Below, piece after piece: positions 1-11,200 of a stretch of 64,000 nucleotides of DNA; positions within the stretch are counted from its first letter, which is position 1, and the number at the start of each line of letters is the position of its first letter. Source of the DNA: Beta vulgaris subsp. vulgaris (Eukaryota; Streptophyta; Magnoliopsida; Caryophyllales; Amaranthaceae); contig NC_079206.1 of assembly GCF_026745355.1 (NCBI RefSeq), forward strand, positions 6,593,044 through 6,657,043. The letters are read 5' to 3'. Below the pieces are notes generated by a model. That model was given only the letters and a program-made list of their open reading frames with translations, was not told the DNA's origin and searched no databases. Position numbers and translations under genes: made by a program.

Positions 1-480
1 CTTCCAGTGGTGACCCCAAACAATTGACCACTTTCCAAACATGACCTTATAGAGCTAAATACCATTAATTAGCATATATAATTACTGTTAATAACATAAA
101 ATTTGTTAAAGGGACTGCTTTCAAACAGTATGTAAAAGATGATAGAAGTAATTTGTTTTGGGGGGTTGCTTCTTTGGCGACAGAATAATGTACGGTTAGT
201 CTGGCGGTGTTGTAGCTTAGGTGCGGTAGTGGTGGATTGATGTGCTAGAGTGAGGGAGGTTATGGAGGTAAGGCAGCTTGGGGAAGGTGAGTGAGGAGAG
301 AGAGTGAGAGTTGGGTGGGGTAATTAACTTCTAATAAACAGTAATTAACCGTAATTAGCTCTATAAGGTCATAATGTTTGTGAAGTGGCGAATTGTTGGG
401 GTTCGCCACTGGAAATTAAAAAAATTGAGGGTCACCATTGGGAATTTGCAAAAGTTGAGGGTCATCATTGGGGATTTCCC
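1..480. mobile_element. MULE-type MITE, copy A (left end outside window)
   Basis: This is the first of three near-identical copies (others 5936-6475 and 21530-22067). The right end reads GGGGATTTCCC and is followed by TATTTTATT at 481-489, the same 9-bp word that brackets the complete copies. Both ends carry short sub-repeats of the type CCAGTGGTGACC / GGTCACCATTGG in opposite orientation. There is no coding capacity. The 9-bp target duplication and long imperfect terminal inverted repeats fit a non-autonomous Mutator-like element. Confidence 0.7.
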
Positions 481-578
481 TATTTTATTTTACAATACTT
501 GATATCTTAATTGGTAATGTTTGCAAAAAGTTATGTTTGTTTGATTCTCACTCAAGATAGCAGAGTAAAAGGAATAGA

Positions 579-1090
579 ATGGAAATGATTTCAGTTAATA
601 AATTTAGTGTTTCAGTTGATAGGAATATTGTTTCAGTTAATATTATTATTTTAGCTAATACTAGTATTTCAGTTAGCTTTGATTTTGTTTCAGTTAGCTT
701 TGGTTTTGTTTCAATTAGCTATATTTTTGTTTTATTTAGCTATATTTTTGTTTCAGTTAGAGCAATATTATCTACTTGAAACCGGTAATCATACAACTAA
801 AACCCACAATTATCTAACTGAAACTCGCGATCATAAAACTATCAACAATCTTACAACTAAAACATAAATACATCTAATTGAAACTCACATACATCAAACG
901 GAAACTAAAACTTATATAACTGAAACACAATCAAAACTAACTGAAACTAAAACTTATTTAACTGAAAACTGAAAATTCAAACTTGTATAACTCAAACATA
1001 TAACTGAAACTCAAATACATTTAACTAAAACTCAAAACTATTTAATTGAAACCAAACTTATTTAACAGAAATTTCAACTCGTACCACCAA
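579..1090. repeat. CAGTTAG / CTAACTG palindromic repeat block, copy A
   Basis: The left half (about 585-770) is a degenerate array of TTTCAGTTAG-like words on the plus strand. The right half (about 780-1080) is an array of the complementary words (TAACTGAAAC). The block could therefore fold into one long imperfect hairpin. Short open frames inside it are products of the repetition and are not called as genes. Copies lie at 6574-7200 and 22170-22790, and a simpler array of the same word lies at 46915-47448. Confidence 0.7.
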
Positions 1091-1259
1091 AATCAATGAA
1101 AGAATTAACTACTATCAACTTCTTGATATAAAAATTAATCAAATATTTTTAAAAAAGCTTCTAAACAAGCTAATTCTCAATAACATGATTGTTAGAGAAC
1201 CATCTCAACCAAAAGTTTAAGCTGATGGTTGAAGCCCATGATTAATATTAATACTCTAT

Positions 1260-1530
1260 CACTCCCCCTCACATGAAAGGTCATTTGGGCTTGAAATGTG
1301 GGTGCAGCACAGGCCCACCCATACCTGGCACGAAATAATTCCACTTTGATAAGGAGGGGCTGATGAGATTCGAACCCGTGATCTCTTTGTCACGCTGGCT
1401 CTGGTATCATGTTGGATTGTGAAATTACTCCCTTGAGGAATCTGTATACCATTGATCAATATATATATGGCGGGTTACAATATTAGGGTTAGAAAACCCT
1501 CAGATATTTAGGAAAGTATTGAATCATACA
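1260..1530 (-). mobile_element. LTR plus primer-binding-site remnant, copy A
   Basis: Positions 1410-1530 (121 bp) begin TGTTGGATTGTG and end AATCATACA, an LTR-like TG...CA interval. Beside it on the minus strand is a degraded tRNA-Met-type primer site; in the sister copy it reads TGGTACCAGAGCC. Further out is a TTCGAA-centred word like a tRNA T-arm. This looks like the 5' end of a minus-strand LTR retrotransposon whose body is lost. A sister copy is at 23113-23233. A third copy is cut at about 7484, where the inverted unit begins. Confidence 0.5.
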
Positions 1531-1535
1531 ATGTC

Positions 1536-1850
1536 GTGTCCTCTTCACAATATATTATTATATTATCCTATGAGTTGTCCTATTTGCTATTATATGTTGA
1601 TGATATTATTTTGGTGACTTCTTCCAATGCTCTTTGTTCTCGCATTATTATTACTCAGTTGCAAGCAGAGTTTCAGATGTCTGATTTGGGTCCCCTTAGT
1701 TATTTCTTGGGCATTGCTGTAACACACACTGCATCATCTTCGTCCTTTCTCGGCACAAGTATGCTCAATCTATTCTTGATGGTGTCGGCATGAGCAATTG
1801 TAAATATGTTGCAACTTCTATTGACCCCCAATCCAAACTTAGTGCTCACT
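1536..1850 (+). pseudogene. Copia reverse-transcriptase fragment, copy A
   Basis: The plus strand encodes LLLYVDDIILVTSS followed by SDLGPLSYFLGI, the YVDD catalytic box and downstream segment of Copia reverse transcriptase. The frame then shifts by about 1790; the next segment (DGVGMSNCKYVATSID) continues the same protein in another frame. Only about 100 residues of pol remain, and they run straight into the satellite array. It is a dead fragment shared with the copy at 23278-23545. Confidence 0.75.
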
Positions 1851-2605
1851 CGGAGCCCGAATTCGTGTACTATAATCCACGATTTTTCAGTTTTCGGACC
1901 ATTTTCCGACTTCCTAGGACTCGGCAAATTTTTTCGTCCCGGACCTCCCTAAGGTCCCCGGGGTGCTTGACGATCCCCAATGGGGCCTCAAACCTACATT
2001 TCCTTTCCACTTTTGCCTTCCCTTGGCTCGCTTGGCACGACCTTAGCTAGGCCTAGTAGGGCCTTCAAACGGCACCACATGACCCTTCCACTGCACGAGT
2101 GTGCCTTCAAAGGGCCTCCCATGGTCCCAGGGTGCACCCCATGGGCACCGGTGCTCAGGTCCTGCGGGCGCCTGGATTCGTGTACTATAATCCACTATTT
2201 TGCTAGTTTTCTGGCCATTTTTCGACTTCCCGGGGCCCGATGAGTTTTTTCGTCCCGAACCTCGCTCCCTAGGGTCCCCGGGGTGCCTGAGGATCCCCCA
2301 TTGGGGATCAGACATTCATTTCCTTTCCACTTTTTCCCTCCCTTTGCTTGCTTAGCACGACCCTAGCTAAGCCGAGGAGGGCCTCCGAACGTCACCACAT
2401 GACTCTTCCACGGCACGAGTGTGCCTCCAAAGGGCCTCCCACGGCCCCGGGGTGCACCCCATGGGCACCGGTGCTCGGGCCTCGCGGGGGCCTGGATTCG
2501 TGTACTATAATCCACGATTTTCCCAATTTTCCAACCATTTTCTGACTTTCCAGGACCCGGTGAGTTCTTTCGTCCCATACCTCCCTAGGGTCCCCGAGGT
2601 ACCAT
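1851..2605. repeat. ~315-bp GC-rich satellite array, about 2.5 monomers
   Basis: Monomers of about 310-320 bp are recognised by three anchors: GTGTACTATAATCCACGATT, GAGTTTTTTCGTCCCG and CACCACATGACCCTTCCAC. The third anchor recurs near 2074 and 2394. The array starts abruptly inside the Copia scrap and ends abruptly at about 2605 in the promoter flank of the 8CM gene. Both strands have open frames of 60-130 codons, but these follow from the base composition and repetition. Its GC content is clearly above that of the AT-rich neighbours. Confidence 0.8.
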
Positions 2606-3553
2606 TTCAAAAAAACAAAACTTTACTTTAATTGACATTTACTTTTCTGTATCTCTCGTTTTATTACATGGGAACCTCTTTTTAATTCTGTCTTTCTTTC
2701 TCTTCCGCTTAATTCTCGTGGCTTATTCTATGATTCATTTATTGTAGAACGGAGTATAAATAAATACGGGTGACGTTTAGCGATCCAACATTAAATATTG
2801 CGATTAAGGCATATGGACATGATTTGCTGATCAAATAATTACAAAATTCCGTTCCTTTCTTCAGAAGTAAAGTTCCACTAGTGTAGAGTTTTACACGCAT
2901 AAGGTTTGCACTTTGTAGTACAATGTACCCACAATCGATGAAATATTATTATTATTTGGAATATATTATTGTAAAAGAGTTTTGGCTTACATGTGTTAAT
3001 CGTGGATGTAAGAATGGCCCAATTGGTATATGAAGATTGAAGGGGTGGTAATCTGGGATCAAGATAAAAAAAATGCTTCCTTAAAGACGAATTTAACGCA
3101 TACACTTTTTAGAGGACAAATTTGATAATAGAAAATATGATAATATATAGGAATATGTACAAGTATGAAGATCATGAAAGACTTACACCAGGAAAGTGTG
3201 GAATTTGAAAACCGACTAATGTCAACTCATCAAGTAAGTTCTCAAACGGTCACATGCATATTGTATATAACACTAAATTATATTATAGTTTCTCATACAA
3301 CTGGCAATGAAGGGTGTACTCAATTACGTGATCTAATATAATCAATACTCAAAATTTTTTGAGAGTCGTAATTGGGATTTGTAGTAGAGCTGAATTAAAG
3401 AATGAAATTACCAAGTAGCCCCTCCACGCAGTCTATAAAAACCTGATGACATGCAGCTAATCTTTCACATCTCATCCCAAAGCAACACACACATTCATAC
3501 ACAAGTAATCAACTTAGCCTTACTTTTCTTATTCCTTTACCCACCCCCAAAAA
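2606..3553 (+). promoter_or_regulatory. Promoter and 5' flank of the first 8CM gene
   Basis: This stretch has no ORF and recurs, with small gaps, before the genes at 19145 and 26494 and inverted at 14661-15040. A TATA box (TATAAAAA) lies at 3434-3441, about 115 bp before the start codon, so transcription should begin near 3464. The first part (about 2606-2760) is a decayed Stowaway-like MITE; a fuller relative is at 15991-16184. The pyrimidine-rich leader ends ACCCACCCCCAAAAAATGG around the start codon. Confidence 0.65.
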
Positions 3554-4006
3554 ATGGCCTCGAAATCAATGGTTGCATTTTTTATGGTTAACCTAGCCTT
3601 ATTTGCACTTGTGTCAGCTGCTCCTCGTCCAACTACAACTAGTTGCCCTGACCTGAATGTGTGTGCAGACATTGCTGGTTCACTAAGGGATGTCATTCCT
3701 GGTAGACAATCAGAAAGCCAATGCTGTCAACGCCTAGCTAGAGTTGCCAATGGTGGTGCGGCTAATTGCCTCTGCAGTATCCTCAGAACACCTGCTCCAG
3801 GACTAGAACCATCTCAAGGACTAGGCAACATTGTCGGTACCGCCCTTGGTCTTGTTAACAGCATCATTGGTGGCTTCTTGGGTAGTTTCTTTGGCGGTTA
3901 CCCTAAAGAACTCCCTCTAGATATTGTTGCCACAGAGCTCCATGCCATCTTTAGAGTCTGTGGACTTGACACTCCTGCCCACTATGATTGTCCTCGTCTT
4001 TATTAA
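3554..4006 (+). CDS. Secreted eight-cysteine (8CM) lipid-transfer-like protein, copy 1
   Basis: The 150-residue protein has a signal peptide (residues 1-22, hydrophobic MVAFFMVNLALFALVSA) and a mature chain with exactly eight cysteines: 31, 37, 57, 58, 72, 74, 136 and 146. That gives the order C-C-CC-CxC-C-C of the plant nonspecific lipid-transfer, 2S albumin and hydrophobic-seed protein superfamily. Four disulfides and an apoplastic location are expected from the family. The gap between cysteines 6 and 7 is unusually long (61 residues). It holds a Gly/Ile/Leu/Phe-rich stretch (about 90-116) that could be membrane-active or ligand-binding. No proline-rich N-terminal domain is present. The gene is intronless with a TATA box at 3434. 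A candidate AATAAA polyadenylation signal is at 4179-4184. The ligand and function are unknown. Of the four local copies only this one and 26494-26946 are intact. Confidence 0.85.
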   Translation: MASKSMVAFFMVNLALFALVSAAPRPTTTSCPDLNVCADIAGSLRDVIPGRQSESQCCQRLARVANGGAANCLCSILRTPAPGLEPSQGLGNIVGTALGLVNSIIGGFLGSFFGGYPKELPLDIVATELHAIFRVCGLDTPAHYDCPRLY

Positions 4007-4932
4007 TGATCGAGTTTAATTTCTTGTTAGCCTCTAGGTTGTAACCTCTTACCTCTAGGGGAAGGAAGTTACTGCCTAGAAATACTCTACTTATGTTGGC
4101 TCCAAGTTGTTCATAGAGAATACATTATCCTATGTAACTAACTAACTTGGTTCACAACTTATTTGTCTAAATAATCAAAATAAAAATTGGTGGAGAGACC
4201 TGTTGGTTGATTCTCACCTATAAGTTAATTACTGTACAAGTAAAACATGTCGTTCTATTTTAATTAATAACGTATTTTATATAATAAGAAATGATAAATT
4301 TACTAGCTAAATGTGTTTCGTATATCAAGCAATGATCAATATATATGATATATATACTGTAGTAGTCTACTAGTAATCTCGAAGTAGCCTATGCATTTAC
4401 CAATTTGCCCTTCAATTACAATGATAATGTCAACTTTATATGTGCATGTGTTGTGGTTGATTAATTAGACTATGATAAATTGAACTTTCATTTTTGGATG
4501 TGTTCTCTTTAGTAATAATTACTCCGGGAGATTTGATCAGACCGATTCACTTGATCCCTCTATATATAATCATTTCATTATCTATATATATTGTGGTTTT
4601 TGACAAAAAAATTAAATACATAAGCCTTTTCATTTTGTTATATAGAAAGCCAGAAAGTGCTACGATCATAGCTCAACACGATTTATCGTGTTTTTTATGA
4701 CTGTGGCCCTACCCAAATAACCCTATATAGATATATCCTCTTCGCAAGCAATAATAATAATCCATAATATAGACGCAAGTAACTACAATAATTGGAACCA
4801 ATTGGTTTGATTCTTTCTTTTTCTTCACTTTTAATTGCTCGTTTTCATACATATAGCTCATCACCGTAAGATCTAACTTCTCTAGAATTTATTTACTCAA
4901 AATAAGACTAGATAAAGTGAACAATGTAGCCA
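4007..4932 (+). other. 3' flank of 8CM gene 1, no gene seen
   Basis: The 3' untranslated region runs to about 4200 (AATAAA at 4179). The rest is AT-rich non-coding sequence. The whole stretch is conserved after the other 8CM copies (inverted 13290-14209; 19606-20530; 26947-28196), so it belongs to the duplicated unit. The open frame at 4494-4700 recurs only because the flank was duplicated and has no recognisable domain. Confidence 0.6.
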
Positions 4933-5362
4933 GTGCAGTTGGGATGGAAATTGAGTCAACCTGAGAGTAACCTAGCAAGCCAGTGCATCTTTTCTAAGTA
5001 TGTTCACTCTAGGCATGTGACTAGATTCAAGTACGGGTCCCCGGTTTGGAAAAGAATTGGGAAAGGGTGGAAGGTGTTAGTGGAAAATAGTCTTTGGGTT
5101 GTGCATGGAAGATAGGAATGACATAATTTTTTTGGGGGATAATTGGTTAGGTATTGGTCCTCTAAGGAGTCTTATTCACGAGCCTTTGTCCCTTGGAGAG
5201 GAGGCCATAAAAGTTAGAGATACCTGGTTGGATGATGCATGCTGGGATTTACAAGCCATATCTCCCCCTTCCCTAAGTGTGTGTTGCACTTTATTCACTC
5301 TATCTCGGTTATTCACGCTACCCCTAAGGGTTTTTATACAACCTTAGCATATAAAGCCCAAG
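4933..5362 (+). pseudogene. L1-like LINE ORF2 fragment, copy A
   Basis: The frame reads LGWKLSQPESNLASQC...KYGSPVWKRIGKGW, typical of the region after the reverse transcriptase of plant L1-like ORF2 proteins, before the zf-RVT domain. A stop after WVVHGR and a frame change (resuming GDNWLGIGPL) show it is dead. It starts at the point where the 26494 copy's flank lacks it. It ends at about 5362, where similarity to the longer inverted copy (13288 down to 7490) stops. Confidence 0.65.
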
Positions 5363-5926
5363 ACTGCCTGCGTGCTTGAATTTTGGACTAGAGAAACTAT
5401 TAGGGCAGATGGTCTGATCAAACCATTTGGTCAAACCGTCATAGATGAGTTAGAAGAGAGAAAGTACAATTAACCTAGAGCAATACGTATTAACCCTTAA
5501 AGCCTTCTTCGACATTCCCAAGGATGGCATCGGCAATGGCGATACGTATGGTATTATTAACCAACTCTTTCCTAGTTGGTGGTGAAGAGTGGTGACAGCG
5601 CGCATAATGCTTTCCCGTCTCTGCGTTTCCACTATTGTGCTTGGCAATGATACTGCAACGTATTTTTCAGATTGTCTTGTGTGTTTTTTTTATATGGGGA
5701 AATGGGGCAAAGAGGGGCATGTAAATTCTGGTTTATTCATGCGATAATCACCTTGAAAAAAAATGAAAAACATTCACGCTCCATGGAAAGCAATCATCAA
5801 TTGATGCACGCATCTCCTGATTTAATTCCACTGTCTTTTGCCATATACATATTAACCCCTACCGCTCATGATAATCAAAAAATTTAAGATATATGCCATG
5901 TGATGATGGCATATTAGTGCTCCTGA
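5363..5926. other. Unit tail, no gene seen
   Basis: AT-rich sequence between the LINE fragment and the MULE-type MITE, repeated almost identically at about 20950-21520. Short open frames at 5450-5647 (-) and 5672-5887 (+) are duplicated along with it. They have no recognisable domain and no other sign of coding. Confidence 0.5.
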
Positions 5927-5935
5927 TATTTTATT

Positions 5936-6475
5936 GGGAAATTTCCAGTGATGATCCCAACTTTTGCGCATTTCCAGTAGTAACCCTTAGTTTTTTAAAC
6001 TTCCAGTGGTGACCCAAACAATTGACCACTTTCCAAACATGATCTTATAGAGTTAATTACCATTAATTAGCATATAAATTTACTGCTAATAACATAAAAT
6101 TTGTTAAAGGGACTGCTTTCAAACAGTATGTAAAAGATGATAGTAGTAATTTGTTTTGGGGGGTTGCTTCTTTGGCGACAGAATAATGTACGGTTAGTCT
6201 GGCGGTGTTGTAGCTTAGGTGCGGTAGTGGTGGATTGATGTGCTAGAGTGAGGGAGGTTATGGAGGTAAGGCAGATTGGGGAAGGTGGGTGAGGAGAGAG
6301 AGTGAGAGTTGGGTGGGGTAATTAACTTCTAATAAACGGTAATTAACCGTAATTAGCTCTATAAGGTCACGTTTGGGAAGTGGCGAATTGTTGGGGTTCA
6401 CCGCTGGGAATTAAAAAAATTGAGGGTCACCATTGAGAATTCGCAAAAGTTGAGGGTCACCATTGGGGATTTCCC
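5936..6475. mobile_element. MULE-type MITE, copy B, complete
   Basis: This 540-bp element begins GGGAAATTTCC and ends GGGGATTTCCC. It is flanked on both sides by TATTTTATT (5927-5935 and 6476-6484), a perfect 9-bp target duplication. Each end carries sub-terminal repeats built from AGTGGTGACCC / GGGTCACCATTG. The 9-bp duplication with long imperfect inverted ends is the signature of Mutator-like elements; no transposase is present. Confidence 0.8.
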
Positions 6476-6573
6476 TATTTTATTTTACAATACTTGATAT
6501 CTTAATTGGTAATGTTTGCAAAAAGTTATGTTTGTTTGATTCTCACTCAAGATAGCATAGTAAAAGGAATTGA

Positions 6574-7200
6574 ATGGAAATGATTTCAGTTAATAAGTTT
6601 AGTGTTTCAGTTGATAGGAATATTGTTTCAGTTGATATTATTGTTTTAGCTAATACTACCAGTAGTATTTCAGTTAGCTTTGGTTTTGTTTCAGTTAGCT
6701 CTAGTTTTGTTTCAATTAGCTATATTTTTGTTTCATTTAGCTATATTTTTGTTTCAGTTAGACCAATAATATTATCTACTTGAAACCGCTAATCATACAA
6801 CTAAAACCCACAATTATCTAACTGAAACTCACGATCATAAAACTATCAACAGTCTTACAACTAAAACATAAATACATCTAATTGAAACTCACATACATCA
6901 AACAGAAACTAAAACTTATATAACTGAAACACGATCAAAACTAACTGAAACTAAAACTTATATAACTGAAACTCAAATATATCTAACTGAAATTCAAACT
7001 TATATAACTAAAACTTAAATACATCTAACTGAAACTCAAACTTATATAACTGAAACTCAAATACATGTAACTAAAACTCAAATATATTTAATTGAAACCA
7101 AACTTATATAACCGAAACTCAAATACATGCATGTAACTAAAACTCAAATCTATTTGATTGAAACCAAACTTATTTAACAGAAATTTCAACTCGTACCACC
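6574..7200. repeat. CAGTTAG / CTAACTG palindromic repeat block, copy B
   Basis: Same organisation as 579-1090, but the right arm is longer, with extra TATATAACTGAAACTCAAA units around 6955-7140. It is near-identical to 22170-22790. Confidence 0.7.
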
Positions 7201-7485
7201 ACAATCAATGAAAGAATTAACTACTATCAACTTCTTGATATAAAAATTAATTAAATATTTTTAATGAAAGCTTCTAAACAAGCTAATTCTCAATAACATG
7301 ATTGTTAGAGGACCATCTCAACCAAAGCTTAAGCTGATGGTTGAAGCCCATGATTAATATTAATACTCTATCACTCCCCTTCACATGAAAGATCCTTTGG
7401 GCTTGAAATGTGGATGCAGCACAGGCCCACCCATACCTGGCACGAAATAATTCCACTTTGATAAGGAGGGGGTGATGAGGTTCGA

Positions 7486-8117
7486 AATAATTAAATATTT
7501 ATTCCTCATGGCTTATGAAAAACTCCACGCTTGGGACTTAGCTAGCCTTGGCAAAAATCATAGCAGGGGAACTTTGCTTTTCCTCAAAGATATAAACGTT
7601 TCGAGCCTTCCAAAATAGACCCAAGGAAAGATGCTGGTGGCCCATCGGAGGCCCATATAGATGGACTTTGACGTCAAATAATAGGCCTTAATCCAGTTAG
7701 GAAATTCCGTTTGCTGGAAAGAAGCAGCAGAAGGAAGGAGAGCCCAAACTTGGGTGCTAGTCTGGCACTCTCGGAGAATGCGCTGGCTATATATCTTCCA
7801 AACCCAACCCACATAGGGAGCACAGGGGCGAGTTAATAATCCTCCTTTGAAATAGGAGGAAAATTTGAGGAATCCCATTTCTCCAAAGTAACCAGATGAA
7901 GAATTGGACTTTCGAAGTCGAGGGAGCTTTCAAGATCCAACTCAAAGGGTCAAGTTGGGTCAAAAATGAAAATTGGGCTTTATATGCTAAGGCTGTATAA
8001 AAACCCTTTGGGGTAGAGTGAATAACCGAGATAGAGTGAATAAAGTGCAACACACACTCAGGGAAGGGGAGATATGGCTTGCAAATCCTATGCATCATCC
8101 AACCAGGTATCTCTAAC
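7486..8117 (-). pseudogene. L1-like LINE 3' part (zf-RVT domain), left of the Copia insertion
   Basis: On the minus strand this continues the LINE reading that starts at 13288 and is split by the Copia element. It encodes the zf-RVT-like region (WILKAPSTSKVQFFIWLLWR...SPLCSLCGLGLEDI) and the ORF2 C-terminus ending KSKVPLL. Frame changes near 7790-7880 show decay. This is the longest LINE copy in the window. It joins the plus-oriented unit B at about 7484, an inversion breakpoint inside a TTCGAA word. Positions 8113-8117 (CTAAC) are the Copia target duplication. Confidence 0.75.
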
Positions 8118-8247
8118 TGAGGAAACTTAATTAGGGTTGAAAATGTCTTGCCTTCTCATTAAGTCAATGTACAATATATATCATACAAACTAGGAAACCT
8201 ATACATTTTAGGAAACTAAATATTATACATCCATAAAACTCTCTACA
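8118..8247 (-). repeat. 3' LTR of the Copia element
   Basis: 130 bp, identical to 12878-13007. The adjacent polypurine tract is at about 8248-8258 and the target duplication CTAAC at 8113-8117. Confidence 0.95.
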
Positions 8248-8254
8248 CCCTCCC

Positions 8255-11200
8255 TCAAGTTGGAGCATTGGTAGGTTCGAAAATGCCCAACTTGGATAAT
8301 AATAACTCAAAGTGAGACTTGCCAAGAGCTTTGGTGAAGATGTCAGCAAGTTGAGCTTTTGTAGAGACATAAGAAGGCGCAATAAGACCATCAGTGATAG
8401 CATCGCGTACAAAGTGACAATCAACCTCAATATGCTTTGTACGCTCATGAAAGACAGGATTTTGAGCTAAATACAGAGCCGACTGGCTATCACAAAATAA
8501 GGGGATGGATTTGGGATGATGAACTCCCATGCTAAGCAACACACCCTTCAACCACTTGAGTTCACAAGTAATAGCGGCCATGGATCGATATTCTGCGTCA
8601 GCAGAAGAGCGAGATACAGTGTGCTGTTTCTTGGTCTTCCAAGAAACAGGAGAATTGCCCAAGAAAACAATCCAACCAGTGAGAGAACGACGAGTAACTG
8701 GGCAGGCAGCCCAATCTGAATCACACCAACCCTGCAAAGATAACTCACTGTCGGCACGCAATAAGATACCCTGGCCGGGAGTACCTTTTAAATAACGAAC
8801 CACGCGCAAAGCAGCATCCCAATGCTCCTGTAAGGGTTCCTGCATAAACTGTGACAAAACATGAACGGAATAGGCTAGATCCGGACGAGTAACTGCCAAG
8901 TAGATCAAACGCCCAACTAGGCGTCGATAAGCCACAGCATCAACCAACGGAGGGCCCGAAGCATGAGCCAGACGATGGTTCTGCTCAATAGGAAAACTAC
9001 TAGGTTTGGCACCCAACAACCCAGCTTCAGAGATAATATCTAGAGTATATTTTCGTTGGCATAAGAACAAACCAAAAGAACTACGAGCAACCTCAATGCC
9101 AAGAAAATATTTAAGAGAGCCAAGATCCTTCATCTTAAAACAATCACTCAGATAAGCTTTAAAAATAGTGAGAGGAGCGGAATCATTCCCAGAAATAATG
9201 AGATCATCAACATACACCAAGACATTAATCTGAGTCGAGCCACGAGTGAGTGTAAAGAGAGAATAATCTGAATAGGATTGCAAGAAACCATACCCTGTCA
9301 AGGCGGAAACGAGCTTAGCGAACCAACAACGAGGAGCCTGTTTCAGGCCATAGAGAGACTTGCGGAGACGACACACCAAGTTAGGATTAGAGCACTGAAA
9401 ACCGGGAGGTCACTTCATATATACTTCTTCATGGAGATCCCCGTGAAGGAAGGCATTATGAACGTCCATTTGATGAAGCTCCCAATTTTTGGAGGCGGCA
9501 ATGGCTAAGAAAGCCCGAACTGTAGTCATCTTGGCAACAGGAGCAAATGTCTCATTATAATCGATACCGGCTTCTTGATGATTGCCCAAAACAACAAGAC
9601 GCGATTTTAGTCGCTCAACGGCACCATTAGACAAGTACTTGGTGCGATAAACCCACTGACTACCCAGAGCCCGTTTACCGGGTGGCAAAACCTCCAAAGT
9701 CCAAGTACCATTAGCTTCCAAGGCACTAATCTCGTCCTGCATAGAAGCTTGCCATTTGGGGTCGCGCATAGCCTCCTTAAAAGACCTGGGTTCAGGAGTA
9801 GAAACAACAGCAGCAAGAAATTTTCGATAATTCACAGAAAAGCTTGTACAATTTATATAGTGAGCTATAGGATAAGGAGTACCTGAGGAAGGCGATGGAG
9901 ACGAGGCAGACGAAGATGGACTAGGAACAAGCACCGAATGAGTCACATAATCTCGTAATTTAACCGAGGGAAATTTTTCCCTGTTGCCACGCCCCAAAAC
10001 ATTACTAGTGGTATCATGAATCATATTTGGAGCCAAATCAGAGGGCTGGGCCGTGTTTAAAGAAGTGGGAGAAGAAACGGAGATTGGGCTTGTAGGAGGA
10101 GAGGAGAGATTGGATTGGTCCGTGTGAAATGAGGGGGACACGGATGCTGGGCCTGGGCCAGCGGGAGGAGAAAAAGAAGCTGGTGGGCCAGCAGGTGAGA
10201 TAGAGGGAGAGGAAAGTGGGGTAGGGGACGCTGGATTGGAGTCAGCGACAGATGGGCTGGACTGATTTTGTGGGGTGGAAGACATTATGGGCTGATTTTG
10301 TGAGATTGAGGTGGGGTGAGAAGATGGGGAATTTTGTGAAGGAGAGAATGATGAAAGAGAAGTACTAGGTCCAGTATCCGCAAAATCATCATCAATAATT
10401 AGAACCTCATCTGTTGGAAACATATTAGAGGGAGCAACAGGCAACAAATCGGAGGTCATAAAGGGAAACTCATCCTCAAAAAATTTAACATCACGAGATA
10501 CAAAGAATTCTTTTGTATCTAAATCAAACAACCGCCAACCCTTTTTCCCAAAAGGATACCCCACAAAAACGCATTTACGACTCCGACTCGCAAACTTATC
10601 ACCTTTTGTTTTGTGATTGTGGGCAAAACAGAGACAACCAAAAGTACGAATAACCTCATAAGCAGGCAAAGTATCATAGAGAAGTTCAAAAGGAGTTTTA
10701 TTATGAAGTAAAGGAGAAGGAGTTCGATTAATGAGATGAGCAGCAGCTAAAATACTTTCCCCCCCAAAAATAAATAGGAAGATGAGCCTGAAAACGCAAA
10801 GCCCTCCCGACATTGAGAATATGTTGATGTTTGCGCTCAACCCTCCCATTTTGCTGAGGAGTGGCCACACAAGAGGTTTGAAAGATAATGCCAGAAGCAG
10901 AAAAATAGTCAAGTAAACAATTGAATTCAGTACCATTGTCACTTTGAACTATTTTAATATTTTGAGAAAATTGACGCTCAACCATAGCAGTAAAGGCTAG
11001 AAACATGCGAAAAACTTCAGTTTTATCATCCAATAAATAAATCCATACAGCTCTAGAGAAATCATCCACAAGAGTTAAAAAATAACGAGCACCACAAGAT
11101 GAAACATGTCTGTAAGGACCCTAAAGATCACAATGAACCTTCTCAAAAATTCTACTAGCCTTATTGTCACTTAAAAAAAATTTATCTCTAGAGTGTTTAG

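Noticed and set aside
579..867. Val/Ser/Phe-rich frames in the CAGTTAG block
   Set aside because: Direct translation of a 10-bp repeat, with no start context or domain.
1380..1412. tRNA-like TTCGAA and CTCTGGTATCA words suggesting a tRNA gene
   Set aside because: No cloverleaf can be made. The words fit a retroelement primer-binding site and a T-arm-like extension.
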